Of a DNA stretch of 64,000 nucleotides, positions 11,427-24,500 are shown one piece after another. This DNA comes from Siderastrea siderea (Eukaryota; Cnidaria; Anthozoa; Scleractinia; Rhizangiidae): NCBI GenBank assembly GCA_964030785.1, contig OZ034969.1, forward strand, positions 72,095,562 to 72,159,561, read 5' to 3'. Position 1 is the first letter of the stretch. Each line of letters begins with the position of its first letter. A program made the position numbers and the translations under genes. The notes under the pieces were generated by a model. That model was not told where the DNA came from. It saw only the letters and a list, made by a program, of their open reading frames with translations, and did not search any database.

Positions 11427-14400
11427 ATGATGAACAGCAGTTTTCAACCACTGACCTTCTACGACACGCCGGATTCGCTCTCGCTGCAAGAGATGATGGA
11501 GTGCGACAACCGCGAAATGGATTTCAACTTGAACGATCCGCTGTTCCAACTGCACGAGAACACTTTATTTCAGGACACTCATCATATGATGACGGTCAAG
11601 CAAGAAAGACCCAGGACGGAATGTCATCCTGCAGGCGACTTAACAAACTTGCAATGGCTCCAGAGTGTTAGTATACCTATGGAGAAAAACTCGACCAACG
11701 AGAAACAGGTCATGGTCGATCCAAATACTGCGTTACCCGTGCAGTGGCCGAATCAGCAACAAGTTTCCATGCCCCAAGTACAATCGCAAGTGAACGTTAC
11801 GGCTGTTGCAGCTCCGCAAATCCTTCAGGCACGTGCACCGGAGACCAAGCAGAAAACCTCACATCACGGCCCGAAAAATGGCATCAAAGATAGCTCGAAA
11901 TTGCAGGATAAGGCCTACCCAAAGCCGCTGTTCTCCTATTCGTGTCTTATCGCCATGGCCTTGAAGGCCAGCGATTCAGGCACACTCCCCGTCAGTGAAA
12001 TTTACAAGTTCATGATGTAAGTTTCATTTGGCGCTTAAATGGACCATGTCAATTTCATCAGTTTGTATTTAGAGCGGGAATGGAGGTTTGAAATTTTGCT
12101 TTGTTTTGCTTTCCGCAGGGGAAAGTTTCCGTATTTCAAGACGGCTCCGGATGGATGGAAGGTGAGTGTAAATGTAGTTATCGAATTCATTCTTCGCATG
12201 ACCGGTACCTGCGAAGTTTGAATTTAAAAACATTCGCTCGAGGTTGTAACGGTTCACGTTTTACACAGCATATTCTCGGTCTTCAAAGTGTAATTTCCTC
12301 TCAAATTTTACCGTCATTTTAATATTTTCCATTGTGTTGATAAATTCGTAGGATTCAATGAACAAGCTTTAAAAACTTTACTCTCGTTATCTCAACGGTT
12401 TCCTGAAACTCCGCACTTGAATGGTTTTCCTCGCAGCATTACAATGGGTTCCGAACAGCTGACAGCAATTCGAATCGTTTGCAAAATTTGCGTACTTCTC
12501 GATTTTTTCTTGAATAAAACTGCTATTCTAAGCATTAATTTGCGAAAATTCGTTTGAAAACCGGGAGAATTTGTCGATGGGACGGTAATTTCATTGGGTT
12601 TTATTCTCTTTCATGACATCTTATGATGTTCGTGTTTACCGAATCGGATGTAACACAATGGATTCAATGTTGGTCGAATCGAATAGGAAGTGTTGCGAGG
12701 GCATAGATTGTCGAACTTTTTTTTCCTTCGATCGACCGACGATTCTATTTCTGGTGAAATACTTGAAATTATCGAATGAATCAAGACTTGCTGATAAATT
12801 GCTGACGAAACTAGCGAGCAAAAGAGTATGTCAAAACGAGTGCTCAAACCAACCTCTCATAGATAAATCGCGATGTGATTCTCACGAGGCGTGCGAGAAG
12901 ACGTGATCCGTGTTTTCCAATCAATCTACGCTGACATTGTTGGGGAAACAAAACCATCGGAACTAGATTGTCACAATGTTAGTTGAGAAAATAGCTGTAA
13001 GCTTTCTGAATTTGAGAAAGATCTGCTATTATCATATACTCACAAGCGAATGGCAAGATACTAAGGGTGGGGCTGTAGTTTTATTTATGGGAGGTCGAAT
13101 GACAATTGCATAATAAATTCTTTCCATCTCTCTGACAATCCGTGGTTCTTTCGTTTTTTTTTTCACGATAAAATTATCATAAGGATTGTACAATTTGACA
13201 ACAAAGACATGAGTCCGAGGGCATGAAAACAAAACTCCAACCGATATTACTTCAAAACTTGAATTAATTTGGTAACATGTTAAAATTCTCTCTCAAGATT
13301 CGGGGCGATGTAAAGAATCGGAAAAAAAAAACAATGATAAACAGATAGAGATTCCAGAGATTCGAGCGAGGACAAAGAATTTTCACAAAGAAGTTTTATT
13401 TCTTCCTGTAGGTTTCTCTTCTTCTACAACAGGTGGTTGATGTTTTGAATAATTTATGCCATTCTAACCAAGGTCCATATTGCAAAGAAGTTGCTGCATA
13501 ATTTTCGTTTTTGTATTTCCCTCTTTAATCATAAGGAAAAATAAAGAAATAGCGGCAACGTATAAGAATAATCATGGCGCGTGAAAGTAGTTTTAAACTT
13601 TTGCCCTACGTGCTGGTTAGATAGCATTTTAAAATCCATTCTTCGAGATTTCACAATCTTGGATGTATTATAGATAATTTTCCATTTTTTTGTACTAGAA
13701 GAAAGCACTGACCTAACATAAATTTACGTGGTTTACTCTTTCTAGACGACAAATAAATTAAGAAATGAATCTACTCAACCGAAAAGGGTTAGAATTTAAC
13801 TTACAAGACTTGTGAGGCATAAATATATTCTTTGCTTCGATAGGAAATATACTAAATATCCAGCTAAAAAGGAAATGTACTATTTCCTGATGCAAATTTC
13901 TCATCTGAGATGATTTATTACAATTTACATTTCTATCTCGCTCAATAACTTTTCTTCAGTTTAGTCTGTTTTGAGGATCTTACAAGAATGAGATTACACA
14001 GGGATAAAAATACTAAAATGTATTGTACATTTAACATTTCCTTTGGCAAAATGTCTTAATTTAAGGTAAAAAATACTGAATAAATTCATGCTGGTAGAAG
14101 AATGAAAGTGGTTTAGAGGTTTTATTTAATATGAAACAAACAGAGAAACAGAATTGCTGTAAAACTGCAAATTTTAATGTCAGGTTATGGTGCATTTTCC
14201 ATTTTCATGATTTCTCATGTTTTTGTTGTTGATGTAAGGTTAACCAAATACTCCAAATTATTTCTCTTCATATTGTGAAGCTTGAAATATATGACACTTA
14301 AATTTTCTCCACAAAGGAATTTAATCTACCTTCACTAGCACATAAATAATAAATAACATTTCTACCACACCCTTATTTACTGTGATTTGAAGACAAAAGG

Positions 14401-16444
14401 GAGATTGTCTTAAATTTATTTTTGAATTTGACAAGGCTCTTTAAAATTTTAAAAGGTGTATATCAAGTGTTTAAAAGTTCTCTTAAAATTTGTCTCCTTG
14501 AAGGGAATAAACAAGTTAATAAGGTAAAATGTGATTTTTAGTCACTGATCTATCACCAAAAATTACACACGTGTGAGGGTTGAAAATTGTTTAAATTATG
14601 TATACGACTGTGAACTTTATGTCGTATTATGTCTGTGAACCACATTTTTGACAATAATCTTGAATGATAGGGTGCACTGGTTATTGTTGAGAATCGTTTT
14701 AACCACAATGGTCTTCTGCTGCTTTAAAGAAAATGTATACTATTACATAATTAGGTTGCAGGTTGTCATTAAAAGATCCCAGCTTACAAGCCCTTAGCAG
14801 GACACTAGTTTTTCACATATTTCCTCCCTCTTGTGTATTTTTTTAGCGAATTTAGACAGGTTCTTAACATGTTATGACCCAAAGCTTAAAAATCAAAATC
14901 TCTTTTATTAATAGCTTGTTAGATGATGGACTGAATTTTCATGTTTTTTTTCCTCCTAGAAATTTACATGTTTTAGTAAATTATGTCACCACAACTTTCT
15001 TTTATCAATCAGCAGCTAATTAGCAGAACTGTAATTCTCTGTCTTTATCAAGTAATTTTTTTTGTGAAGTAAATTTGCAGATATACAAAAAATAAGAGAC
15101 TGACTGCTACAATGTTAATGTACAGTTTCCTTGGCCAAGCAGTTTGGGGGAGATTTCTCTTGGATACTGGTAGCATTGAATAACTGATCTATAATTTCCA
15201 GTCAATCACAAGTGTAAATATCCCTCCTCACTCATTATCGCATTATCGCTGTTTGCACTATTTCTAATTACTTGTTATTTCCATTCAGAATTCTGTCCGA
15301 CACAACCTTTCATTAAACAAGGCATTCTGCAAGCTCGAGAGACCACAAGGAGCATCACAGAGGAAAGGATGTCTATGGTCGCTCAAGCCAGAGAGGCGAG
15401 AACAGATGGACAAAGAAATCAGGAAGTGGAAGAAGAAGCATGCTGAGGCAATCAGAGCAAGCATGGCAAATCCAGGTGTGTGTTAAATTTGACAAAATTT
15501 CTAAGGCATTATTGACCCCAAGGGTGGAGGGGGTGGGGAGAGCTAATTCCTTTTGTAAACTATTGGTTTATTTTGCTCCAAAGGTATCTTGTTTTTTTTG
15601 GGGGGGGGGGGGGCATTAAATAAGGTGTGTTTTCTTTCCTGGTCTGGAATAGTTAACAGAAATTTTTATGCCTCGACCAGAGTAAAACTCTGAAATGCCT
15701 CATGAAATTTAACATTATATATGGGCTGAAAAAGAGGATGTGGTTTTCAGTTCTGGGATACACAGATCAAAATCCAGAATTCCAGAGAGCATCCTCCCTC
15801 CTCCCTACTTAGTGCATGATAATTTTCTTTTCCAAATGCAAAATTATTATAGCTTTTACGAGTGAGTTTTAATCCAGGCTTAATTAGTGAAAACAACCAA
15901 CACCTGCAGGTGGAGGTCTATTCAGTGACAAAGAAGTTGTTCACGAGAAAATGTTCTCAATACAGGAATTGCTTATCAGCAATGTAAGATCGTGATTTCA
16001 TGTACTGAGTATTTTTATTTTAACATTTAATTCTTAGATGAGCTGTCCATATCAAGCGATGACTTAGACAATTCTCCCGAACAAACAAAAATCCAATCTG
16101 AAAACTGCGAAGACATCGCTGCAGCTGATGCTGCCAAGGAACTCTTCGGCAATGACCTGATCCACGAAATTCAACAGAACGAAGTCCTGGATTGGGATGA
16201 CATCATTTCACAAAGTACCGAGCTACCAATCGACCCAACACTTAGTACATGCACAACCTTGCCAATGTCGACACATCCATTAAATGGAATGCAAGGATGC
16301 GACCCTATTACCACTACAGTGGAAATGGAAAATTCAGCGCACTATTTTGTCAACAGTGATGGGCAAGATTTCGACATCCCCTTACCTTATGTGTCGCACT
16401 ACTACAGCATGCAGGCTCCGCAACACATCAATGTGGGTTTTTGA
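11427..16444 (+). CDS. FOXN4: FoxN1/4-type forkhead transcription factor
   Basis: Four coding exons join in phase: 11427-12016, 12119-12161, 15289-15475 and 16038-16444 (408 aa plus stop). The forkhead DNA-binding domain covers about residues 163-260. Exon 1 gives [17 protein letters not shown], exon 2 [14 protein letters not shown] and exon 3 the recognition helix [13 protein letters not shown] plus [11 protein letters not shown]. The tract [11 protein letters not shown] with [12 protein letters not shown] is specific to the FoxN1/FoxN4 class; invertebrates usually have one gene ancestral to both. Exon 4 gives an acidic tail ([23 protein letters not shown]) like the FOXN1/4 activation region. 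FOXN1 drives thymic epithelium and FOXN4 neural and retinal progenitors in vertebrates; its role here is unknown. The first of two tandem ATGs was taken as start. The 3.1-kb intron 2 holds no other gene I can see. Confidence 0.95.
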
Positions 16445-17970
16445 TGAAACAGACTAATTAATCTTAGCTAGGACAAAATGAGAAAATAATTTCTTTAATG
16501 TACATGTACAGAGAATAGAAATGTCTTTGTCTGAGTCTTGTCAAATAACAATGAAGAGCCCTAAAATAAGCAAGGAAAGTTGTTTTTTATGAACTGCAGT
16601 GTGTTACAAATTACAACAGATATTTCAAAAGTTTCTTTAAGCACACACATTTTCAATGGTTTTCTTTGGATGGTCCAAAATCCCTGACAAAGAACTCATG
16701 GATAACTTAAATTCTGTTGGCCACTGCACTGATTTTACTTCTCGAACAACTGATGCACTTGTTACAGGGGCATACAAGTGAGTAATTACCGAAATATCAT
16801 AGACTTGTTGAGACGTCCATACTCCAGCTAAAAACTCTTCATGCTGAGCTCCAGTGCTTTTAAATATTATTACACCATTAATAATATTACATATTTCATT
16901 CCCTTCAAATTTGTAATTATCTCTTAGGTTATTTGTTTTATAACTTACTGTGGTTGGCAGTCAATAACTAGGTCACAAAAATTGTTGAAAGCAATTTTGC
17001 ATGCTTTGTAAATGCAAATGCAATATTGTAACATATAATTTCAAAGTTTTGCATAATGTTTAGTTTTTACGGTCATGTCAAATGTTGGTTATTTCTTTAT
17101 TTTTGGTGGCAGGTAATCTTTTTAAAGAACCAGTACTACTGTATTTTTGGCTGTAAATTTGTAAACTCAAAGTTTGCATTATTTTAATTCTGTAGCTGGT
17201 TTTGGTTGTGTTGTAAAAACAATGCACCTGTTTAAGCCAAAACATTTTGTTAGCACGCAGCTTTCTGGCAAACTCTGTTTTCTTTACTTGGTGACAAGTG
17301 AATAAACAATCTTTAATCCAGTTTAGTCAATTTTAACATCAGCTTATTAGCAAATTAAGTAATTGTTGTAAATTTTCAAGATTTTTTGCCATAGGGTATT
17401 TAATTGTACTCTGTTGTTGTATAGTTCCAACTTTCTTTACATCCCAATGGCACTTTCTTTCCATCACAAAAAGCTAGATTGAAAATAGTCATATCTCCAT
17501 GTCATGGACACCAAAGATGTCCATGTCGCATGATGTCCTGTTTTGAGTCGTTCTGCATTATAGGATCTTCAGTTAGTTTCAGAGCATCACATAAAAAACT
17601 TTCAAGTGACATACCATTTGTAACATAATCACCCACTCCCAAAATAACTTAACAGTAAGTTATTGGATTCACAATTTGTAAATATTAGATTATCAACTAA
17701 ATTAAGTTATTTGTAGTCATTTGTTTGTTAATCTGTTGTATTCTTTTGAGTAGGGCATTATTTGTGTTGTGGATTCTTTAAGGCTGATTGTGTAAAAATA
17801 GAATCAGTTGATAAGTCACAGTAAAAATAATGGTATTAATTTATAATGATAATATATGGTAAATGTACAAGTTGTAAATAAGATCATGCAGTAGTAAGCT
17901 ATTACAGAATTAAAAATTGCTGGAGTATGTAGAACATTGTAAGCAGATGTGTTCCACTACTGCCAATAAA
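16445..17970 (+). other. FoxN1/4 3'UTR candidate with poly(A) signals
   Basis: AT-rich sequence follows the stop codon without coding signal on either strand. AATAAA hexamers lie at 17301-17306 and 17965-17970 in the sense orientation and could end a 3'UTR of roughly 0.9 or 1.5 kb. Transcript ends cannot be set from sequence alone. Confidence 0.4.
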
Positions 17971-18505
17971 GAAAACTTCAAGATCTTGAATTGTATTCCT
18001 TTGAATGTGCACATTCTACAGTATCTTACAGTAGTCATGATAGAATCTTAACACTGGATTTTTAAACAGTAGGTTCTGAATGAAGTTGAGCTGCTCACTA
18101 TATTCACTTGACTCAAATCAGTTTCCTGACCCACTCAATCATAATAATTAATTTTAATTGCCAAGAACTTGAACTTTCCTCAACTTGAACGGTTTTTTGT
18201 TCCGTGATATATGTTGTTGGTTCACGTTATGGCAATTTGCCTTTAACTTTAACCCATTCATTTCTTTTTTTCACTTGCCTGCACCAATCTTTAAAGCCTG
18301 ACTTTTGTATGTTGGAGAAAATCAAGACATCTCCCACCATCCCAGACATCCCAACTTATGAAACACAAATGAGGTGCATGTCCTCAATCATTTGGACTGG
18401 TTGGAGAAAATAAAATTTTGGAAAATAGAAAGCATTTCCATTTGTCGACAAGTCCTAGATTTCTGTGAAGGCTGGCAACCATTCCTCACTAAAAATTATG
18501 GAAAC

Positions 18506-18682
18506 AATAGGCCATTTCCAAATTGTTTTGTGCCTTGTTTTCAAAGCGAGGCGTCGTGCAAAACCTTTCATATGAAAATGAGTTTTATCTACATGTGAAT
18601 GAAAACTCATTTTCATATGAAAGGCTATACACCAAGACTCGCTTTGCAAAAGAGGTACAAGACAACTCGGAAATGACCTATT
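18506..18682. mobile_element. Palindromic MITE, near-complete hairpin
   Basis: The whole element folds back. The left arm starts AATAGGCCATTTCC and runs through CAAAGCGAG and CCTTTCATATGAAAATGAG. The right arm is its imperfect reverse complement, ending GGAAATGACCTATT. The loop is near 18585-18600. No coding capacity. Confidence 0.75.
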
Positions 18683-18749
18683 AAATTACCAGTTGAAAGC
18701 TCTGGGGTGTGTTCAAACAGTGTACCTATAAACCTGTTTCAAGCCTTGA

Positions 18750-19519
18750 TAGCCTGTGTGCAGACGTCTCCTATTTCTTTTGCTTCACACGGAAGCAAAT
18801 CGTGTTCCAGTATCCTGCTGTTTTCAGGAATTCATGGAAAGTGCTCTAAGTGGTTGCCGACGGTAAGCACTGTGTTAAATTGTCAAAAACACTCAGGAAT
18901 TCAATTCCGATTGGCTGTCATCAAAAACACTCAGGAAATTTATGCGGCATAACTTCAGTGGGGCTTTCAATTGACAAATCAACAATTGGGATTGGGTGCT
19001 GTGTTTTTTGCCTATCTTGAAGCATAATAATAGAAATCTTGTTCAAGGTCACAGAGAATTTGTAATTTACAAGGAAATCCCTTTCTCTACAGTTTGGTGT
19101 ACATTCTAATTGCGTATATCGGTAAACTGATGTGTTGGAAAGCTACAGAAGTGACGAAGATTTTCTAATAACTTGTGAAAAATCCAGAAGGAACATTTGC
19201 AGTGACCACAGTTTAAAACCTTTCAAGGCATACAGGACTTTGTCTAACAGTAACAAAAAATAGGTCCAAATGCTTGGAAAGTGTGGTGTGGAAATATCGG
19301 CTTCTCTTGAGTAGCCATTTTTTGGATGAATCATACCTGTTCGCCATACAACATCAGTTCGCTGTTCACATGAATATAATTTATGTAAAATTTAAAACCC
19401 AGAACAGCATAAATTCCTGAAAAACAGCAGGGTACTGGAACATGATTAGCGACACCATAATGCAGACATCCCTTTTCCGCGTGAAGCAAAGGAAATAGGA
19501 GACTTCTACATGCAGGCTA
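18750..19519 (+). mobile_element. Mutator-like element, degraded copy A
   Basis: The left end TAGCCTGTGTGCAGACGTCT and the inverted right end TAGCCTGCATGTAGAAGTCT belong to TIRs of about 90-110 bp that include CTCCTATTTC and CGTGTTCCAGTA-type blocks. The interior is collinear with copy B (23338-23969) in the opposite orientation, but its reading frame is broken by stops and indels. No clean target duplication remains, which fits an older insertion. Confidence 0.75.
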
Positions 19520-21543
19520 AGCTTTCAAAATGTTTTACAAAACTAACAAAAATGTACATGCCAAGACTTGATGCTGGGAACATCTGGGATGATAAAATTT
19601 GGAATAATTCTAAATTATTGTCTGGAATTTTCCCAACTTGCATTGAAGACAAGGCTTTATGATGGTTATCAATAAACAAAAGAAAGAAAAGAAAGAGACA
19701 AATTGAAATTATAATCACTAAAAATCATGGGTGTAAAAATACCATGATAATACCAGTGGTACAAGATAAAAAGTTTTAATGATGACCTTGACCAAAAATT
19801 ATCATTAGGAAGATCACGTATTTTACATTATAATATGAATGGCAATCACCACAAAAAATTATTTGACATCTTAACTATGTTTCCATCAAGTGCTAAATAA
19901 ATATAATGATCTAAGCCTACAACTTAACATGTAAGAAAACTGCAGGGGTGACACAAAAATAACATGTTGCCAAAAAATTCTACTTGAATACCAGTACCAG
20001 AGAAGGAATGAAACTAAAAGGATTTTAGAAGGGTAAATCAACTTGAAGTGAGAAATGCTATGTTTAGTCAAACCAAGTGTCAGAATCATCATTGGAATAA
20101 ATTATTTCAAGATAGGAAAGTACAAAAATGGACACAAAAAGCCTTACTCATCATTTAAGACAAGCTATATATGTGTGTGTGTGTGTGATTTTTATTTCTT
20201 TGTTTTACCATTCATTTCCTGTCAAGCCTTGCTGAAGTTCTGGTTTGTATAACTTTTAAGAGACCATAAACTTATACCCATGTTAACAGTTCAGTTTATA
20301 ATTTAAATGATATGCTTTAAAATTCCAGTGAGCTTAAGTGCGCTCAGTGTCCTCAATTTTGTAAAAAAGATAAGTTTTTACGGTTGCTGCTCGTCCAAGA
20401 TACTAAAATAAATTTCTCCACAAACATAGTTTTTCCTTAATAAGTATCACAACCTGCCCATTTGTTTTTCCCAGTCATACAAAAAAAGATAATTGCACAA
20501 TGTTTGTGTAATTGTTCATGCTTTTATCATTCACAACAGAACAGGTTTGGTTACAAAATAATACTTGAAAGCTTTCTGGTATTTTTTGTTTGTTTTTGAA
20601 ACTTTAAACATTATAATCAGCCAAGTAAAGAGCAAACAACTCTTTGTCTACTTGAAAGACAAGTGAAATTCTTGTCTACTTCCAAACAAAATAACCTGGT
20701 TTGGGATGGACAATCAATTACAAAATATCCTGTTTAAGACACTAAACAAGTTATTCAATTGTTGAGGTATTATAGGGGCAAAGGTATTACAATCATGAGT
20801 TCACTGTAAATTGATAATATGGAACAACAAAAAGCAAAAATCACTTAACAGTTTATTCTGCATAACTAGCTCCAAACTGTGTTAAAAATATCTGTACTTA
20901 TGTGAAGCTTTTTTGTGTTTTGAACAATAAAAACAGATATGTAAAGTTATACATTTATCTGTAGTTGAGAGTGAACCATACTGAATAGACCTAACTCATT
21001 GCAGATTATTTTAAACTTGCTGAAGTGAGAATGAAAATATAATTTACAAAAAAGATGAATTCAATCAATACTTCATTTTCCAAACATTGCAAATTTTTAT
21101 TTGAAATCAGTATAGTGGAAATTATCTTGTTGTTCTTGTTGTTAAACTTGGAATATAATTTGCTAATTCACCTCCACGCAAAGCAGCGGACACCTCATGC
21201 AAGTTTTTTCCCATTTATCAGAAAGAAAAATAAGTTTTGGGTGTTGGCTACATATTCACTTGTGTGGTATAGACTTAAACAATAATTATTTTATTACATT
21301 ATATCAAATAGTTTAAAATTTTTGCAAATTCCTAGGAAATATGTAGCCTAAAGATTTTTTAAAGAAAGTGTGAAAGAGAAAAAAAGAGAAACAAACATAA
21401 AAAATTATAATAATAAATTATAACAAGGAAAGATTAACTTAAAACTTGAGAGATACAGGACAACATTTTATAAAAAGTCCAACAAACACAGTCCAGAAAC
21501 TATCAAATCTGATGACAGCGGCAGGTAACAAACCACAAACTGT
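19520..21543. other. Intergenic between FoxN1/4 and TMED 3' ends
   Basis: AT-rich sequence between two convergent genes. It has a (TG)n microsatellite at 20171-20187 and, on the minus strand, an AATAAA at 21295-21290 suitable for ending the TMED transcript about 250 nt past its stop. No coding exon recognised. Confidence 0.5.
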
Positions 21544-24500
21544 TCATATTCTCTGATTAGTGCTACCAGTGCCAAAGAAATTCTTTACTATTAGAACCTG
21601 ACATATACCCACTCCAATAAGAGCAATGCTTTGTATAAGAGACCACCAGAAGACCCGGCTTGAACTTCTACTGACCACAAAATGGTTTTTATAATTCTTC
21701 TTTGTCAAGTAGTTCTGGTATTGCTGGGCTTTCTCAAGCATGTCTTTGATATTTTCAAGTGTATTCTGTCAGAGAAAGAGAAAAAAAAATGAAGAGAATT
21801 AACACAATACTTTGTGAAGCTGCTTTGTTTTATTGGCAAGTGGGTCGATCTTTTAAATTGAAGGCCACAGGTTCATTCCTGGTGTCTGCTATCATGTGCT
21901 TCATCTGACCTCTTCTTGTCATTTGTCAGGGGGGTGGGGGTAGTAATACTACTTTCCCAGTTGATTCTTACCACAGAAAAAAAATGTTGTGAACTATAGA
22001 AGCTGTTCTCAATAAAGATAACTTCACAATTTTCCCTTCAGTGAGGAGGTCCATTTAACTTGTGCCATTCTCTCTAAATTGTCTTAAAAGAGTGGGACTA
22101 CAGATCTTAACATCAGGTTCTCAAGGGAAGCAGCAAAACAGTGCTCCATTTTTGTCTTGTCCAAACTGTGTGCATGATTTGCTAGGTAAAATGGACCAGT
22201 AAGGAACAAAAATAGTTTCATTAGACGACAACAGGCAGCAGAGTTCTGGTGTCTATTTAAAGGCATACAGCTGCCTATCCTGCCTTGATTTTTTCTTATA
22301 AATGATTAGAAAAAAAGTCAGATAGATGCCTTCTTTGTTTGTAGCTCTGACATCTTCATCAAAACTGATAACAAACTCTCTGTAAACAGAGTCCAGCATA
22401 GACAAAACAAAAATGGGACAATAATTCTCTGCTAAATTCAATGCTGCATACAAGCAACAAACCAAAACATGTTATAAAATTCTTGTGATTTACTTAATGT
22501 AATAAACAAACTTTTAATAGTATAAGACATGTGAGCTGGTTATACTCTTTGCCTTTTGGCAGGCATGACTCAGGCAAGTTACATACCCTTAGGCTCTCAA
22601 TTTGCAAATCTTTGTTTTCCAAGTCAGAGTCTCCTAGATCCGTGAGCCAGGTATCGACCCCATCATTATCATCAAGTCCTAAGTCCACGTAAACTACTTT
22701 CTCTGCCAGTGTACTGAATGAGTTATCAAAACAGAATGAGTACACACCACTATCGGGTGCAGTAAGTGAATGAACTTCATCTGATCTCTTCTCGTCATTC
22801 ACAAGCACTGCTCCAGTAGCAGAAACTACTTGAAAGCTTATGTCCATTTCTCCACCTCCTTCAACTACCTGCAGTTCAAGACAAGGAAAGTCATTTAATA
22901 AAAAGATTGAATTATCCAGATCTATAAAGAATGTTCACGATCTTCATTGTTTCATTGCTTTTACTATTCTCAGGCAGCAGCCTTGTCATTCGTTGTTCTC
23001 GTCAATGTTTGAATGCCATATCACTTGCTTAACATGTAATTTACCCTTAGAGGACCTCAGTGTTGTTTTGATAGCTTTGACTGATGCTTTCCAGCTTGTA
23101 AGCCATATTTGTTAGCTCAGGCCACAAAATGAGCAATTTTGATGAAGTTTTCTTCAAGACAGAGAATGACCATTTCAAGACCTGAAATCTAAGTTGATTG
23201 CTACGGGTGTTTATCATTTGCACATTCCTCCAAAACCAAAAGAACGACAAATAGTATTACCGGTGCATTTTTACCGAATCAATCCAGCCACTAATTGCAG
23301 TAATCATGAATATAACACTCCACTGTTCAAGAACTAATAGCCTGCGTGCAGACGTCTCCTATTTCCTTCCACCCGTGGAAAAGGGACGTCTGTGAAACGA
23401 CGTCGCTAATCGTGTTCCAGTACCGACTCCTCCAAAAGAATTCGCTTCTCTAGTGTCTCGATCTTTTTTTTTTTTTACTGTAAGTCCTGCCTTGAAAGCT
23501 TTGGAACTATAATCGCTAAAAAGTTCCTCCTCGATTTTTCTCATGTTGGCGTAAAGACCTCTCCGCTTTCGCAACTTTCCCACGCACGATCTACAAATAT
23601 AAGACGATGTTTCGTGTACGATGAACTGAAGAGAAAGGATTTCTTCCTGAACTTTAAATTCACTGCGACTTTTCACAAGGTTTCTGTCATTGTTTTTCAG
23701 AATAGTCGAGAAACACAACACACAATCGGGCATGTTTTGATCAATGGAAAACCCCGCTAAATGTAGATCGCATACATTATCGCGAGCATTTCCCGACGAT
23801 AGCCAATCAGAGTTCTTTCTAACAGTGGTTATTGTCAAGCAACCAATAAAAGCACTTTCCACGAATTCCTGAAAAACAGCAGGATATTGGAACACGATTA
23901 GCGACGCCGTTTCGCAGACGTCCCTTTTCCGTGGGTGGAAGGAAATAGGAGGCGTCTGCACGCAGGCTAAAGAACTAACTAAAATGATCTGAAACAACCT
24001 AGAATAACCTAAAATGAATAAGACCCCCCCCCCCCTCCTTCTCAAATAAGCCCCCCACTCTCTATTAAGTCCCCCAGCTCTCAAATGCCAACGGGGCTTA
24101 TGAATGGTTCAATTTTACCTGTTACCATCCCCCCCCCCCCCCCCGGGCAACCCCCGGGACAAGTCCAGCCCTTCAGGCCCAGGGGAGGGAAATTGTTTGA
24201 AACGGTTTTGTCCTGGGGGTAGGGGGCGGGGCAAATCGAAAATAACTTCTCGTTTTTCTAGTGAAACATGTCACTAGCTTATCACTTCTCAATTGACACA
24301 ATGACGCCGGACCGCGTAGAGAAGACTGCCTATTTCCAGGGACAATCTCTAGAATTTGTAGCAGCCTGGTTGGAGAAGAATAATCTCTCGAAATTAAAAT
24401 CTGTATTCAAAGGCACGTTTATCATATGTTGTTAAATGAAGCTGCGGTTGATGTGTACTCGAATGGATGGTGTTCATCACAAACATAGAAATATTTCTTC

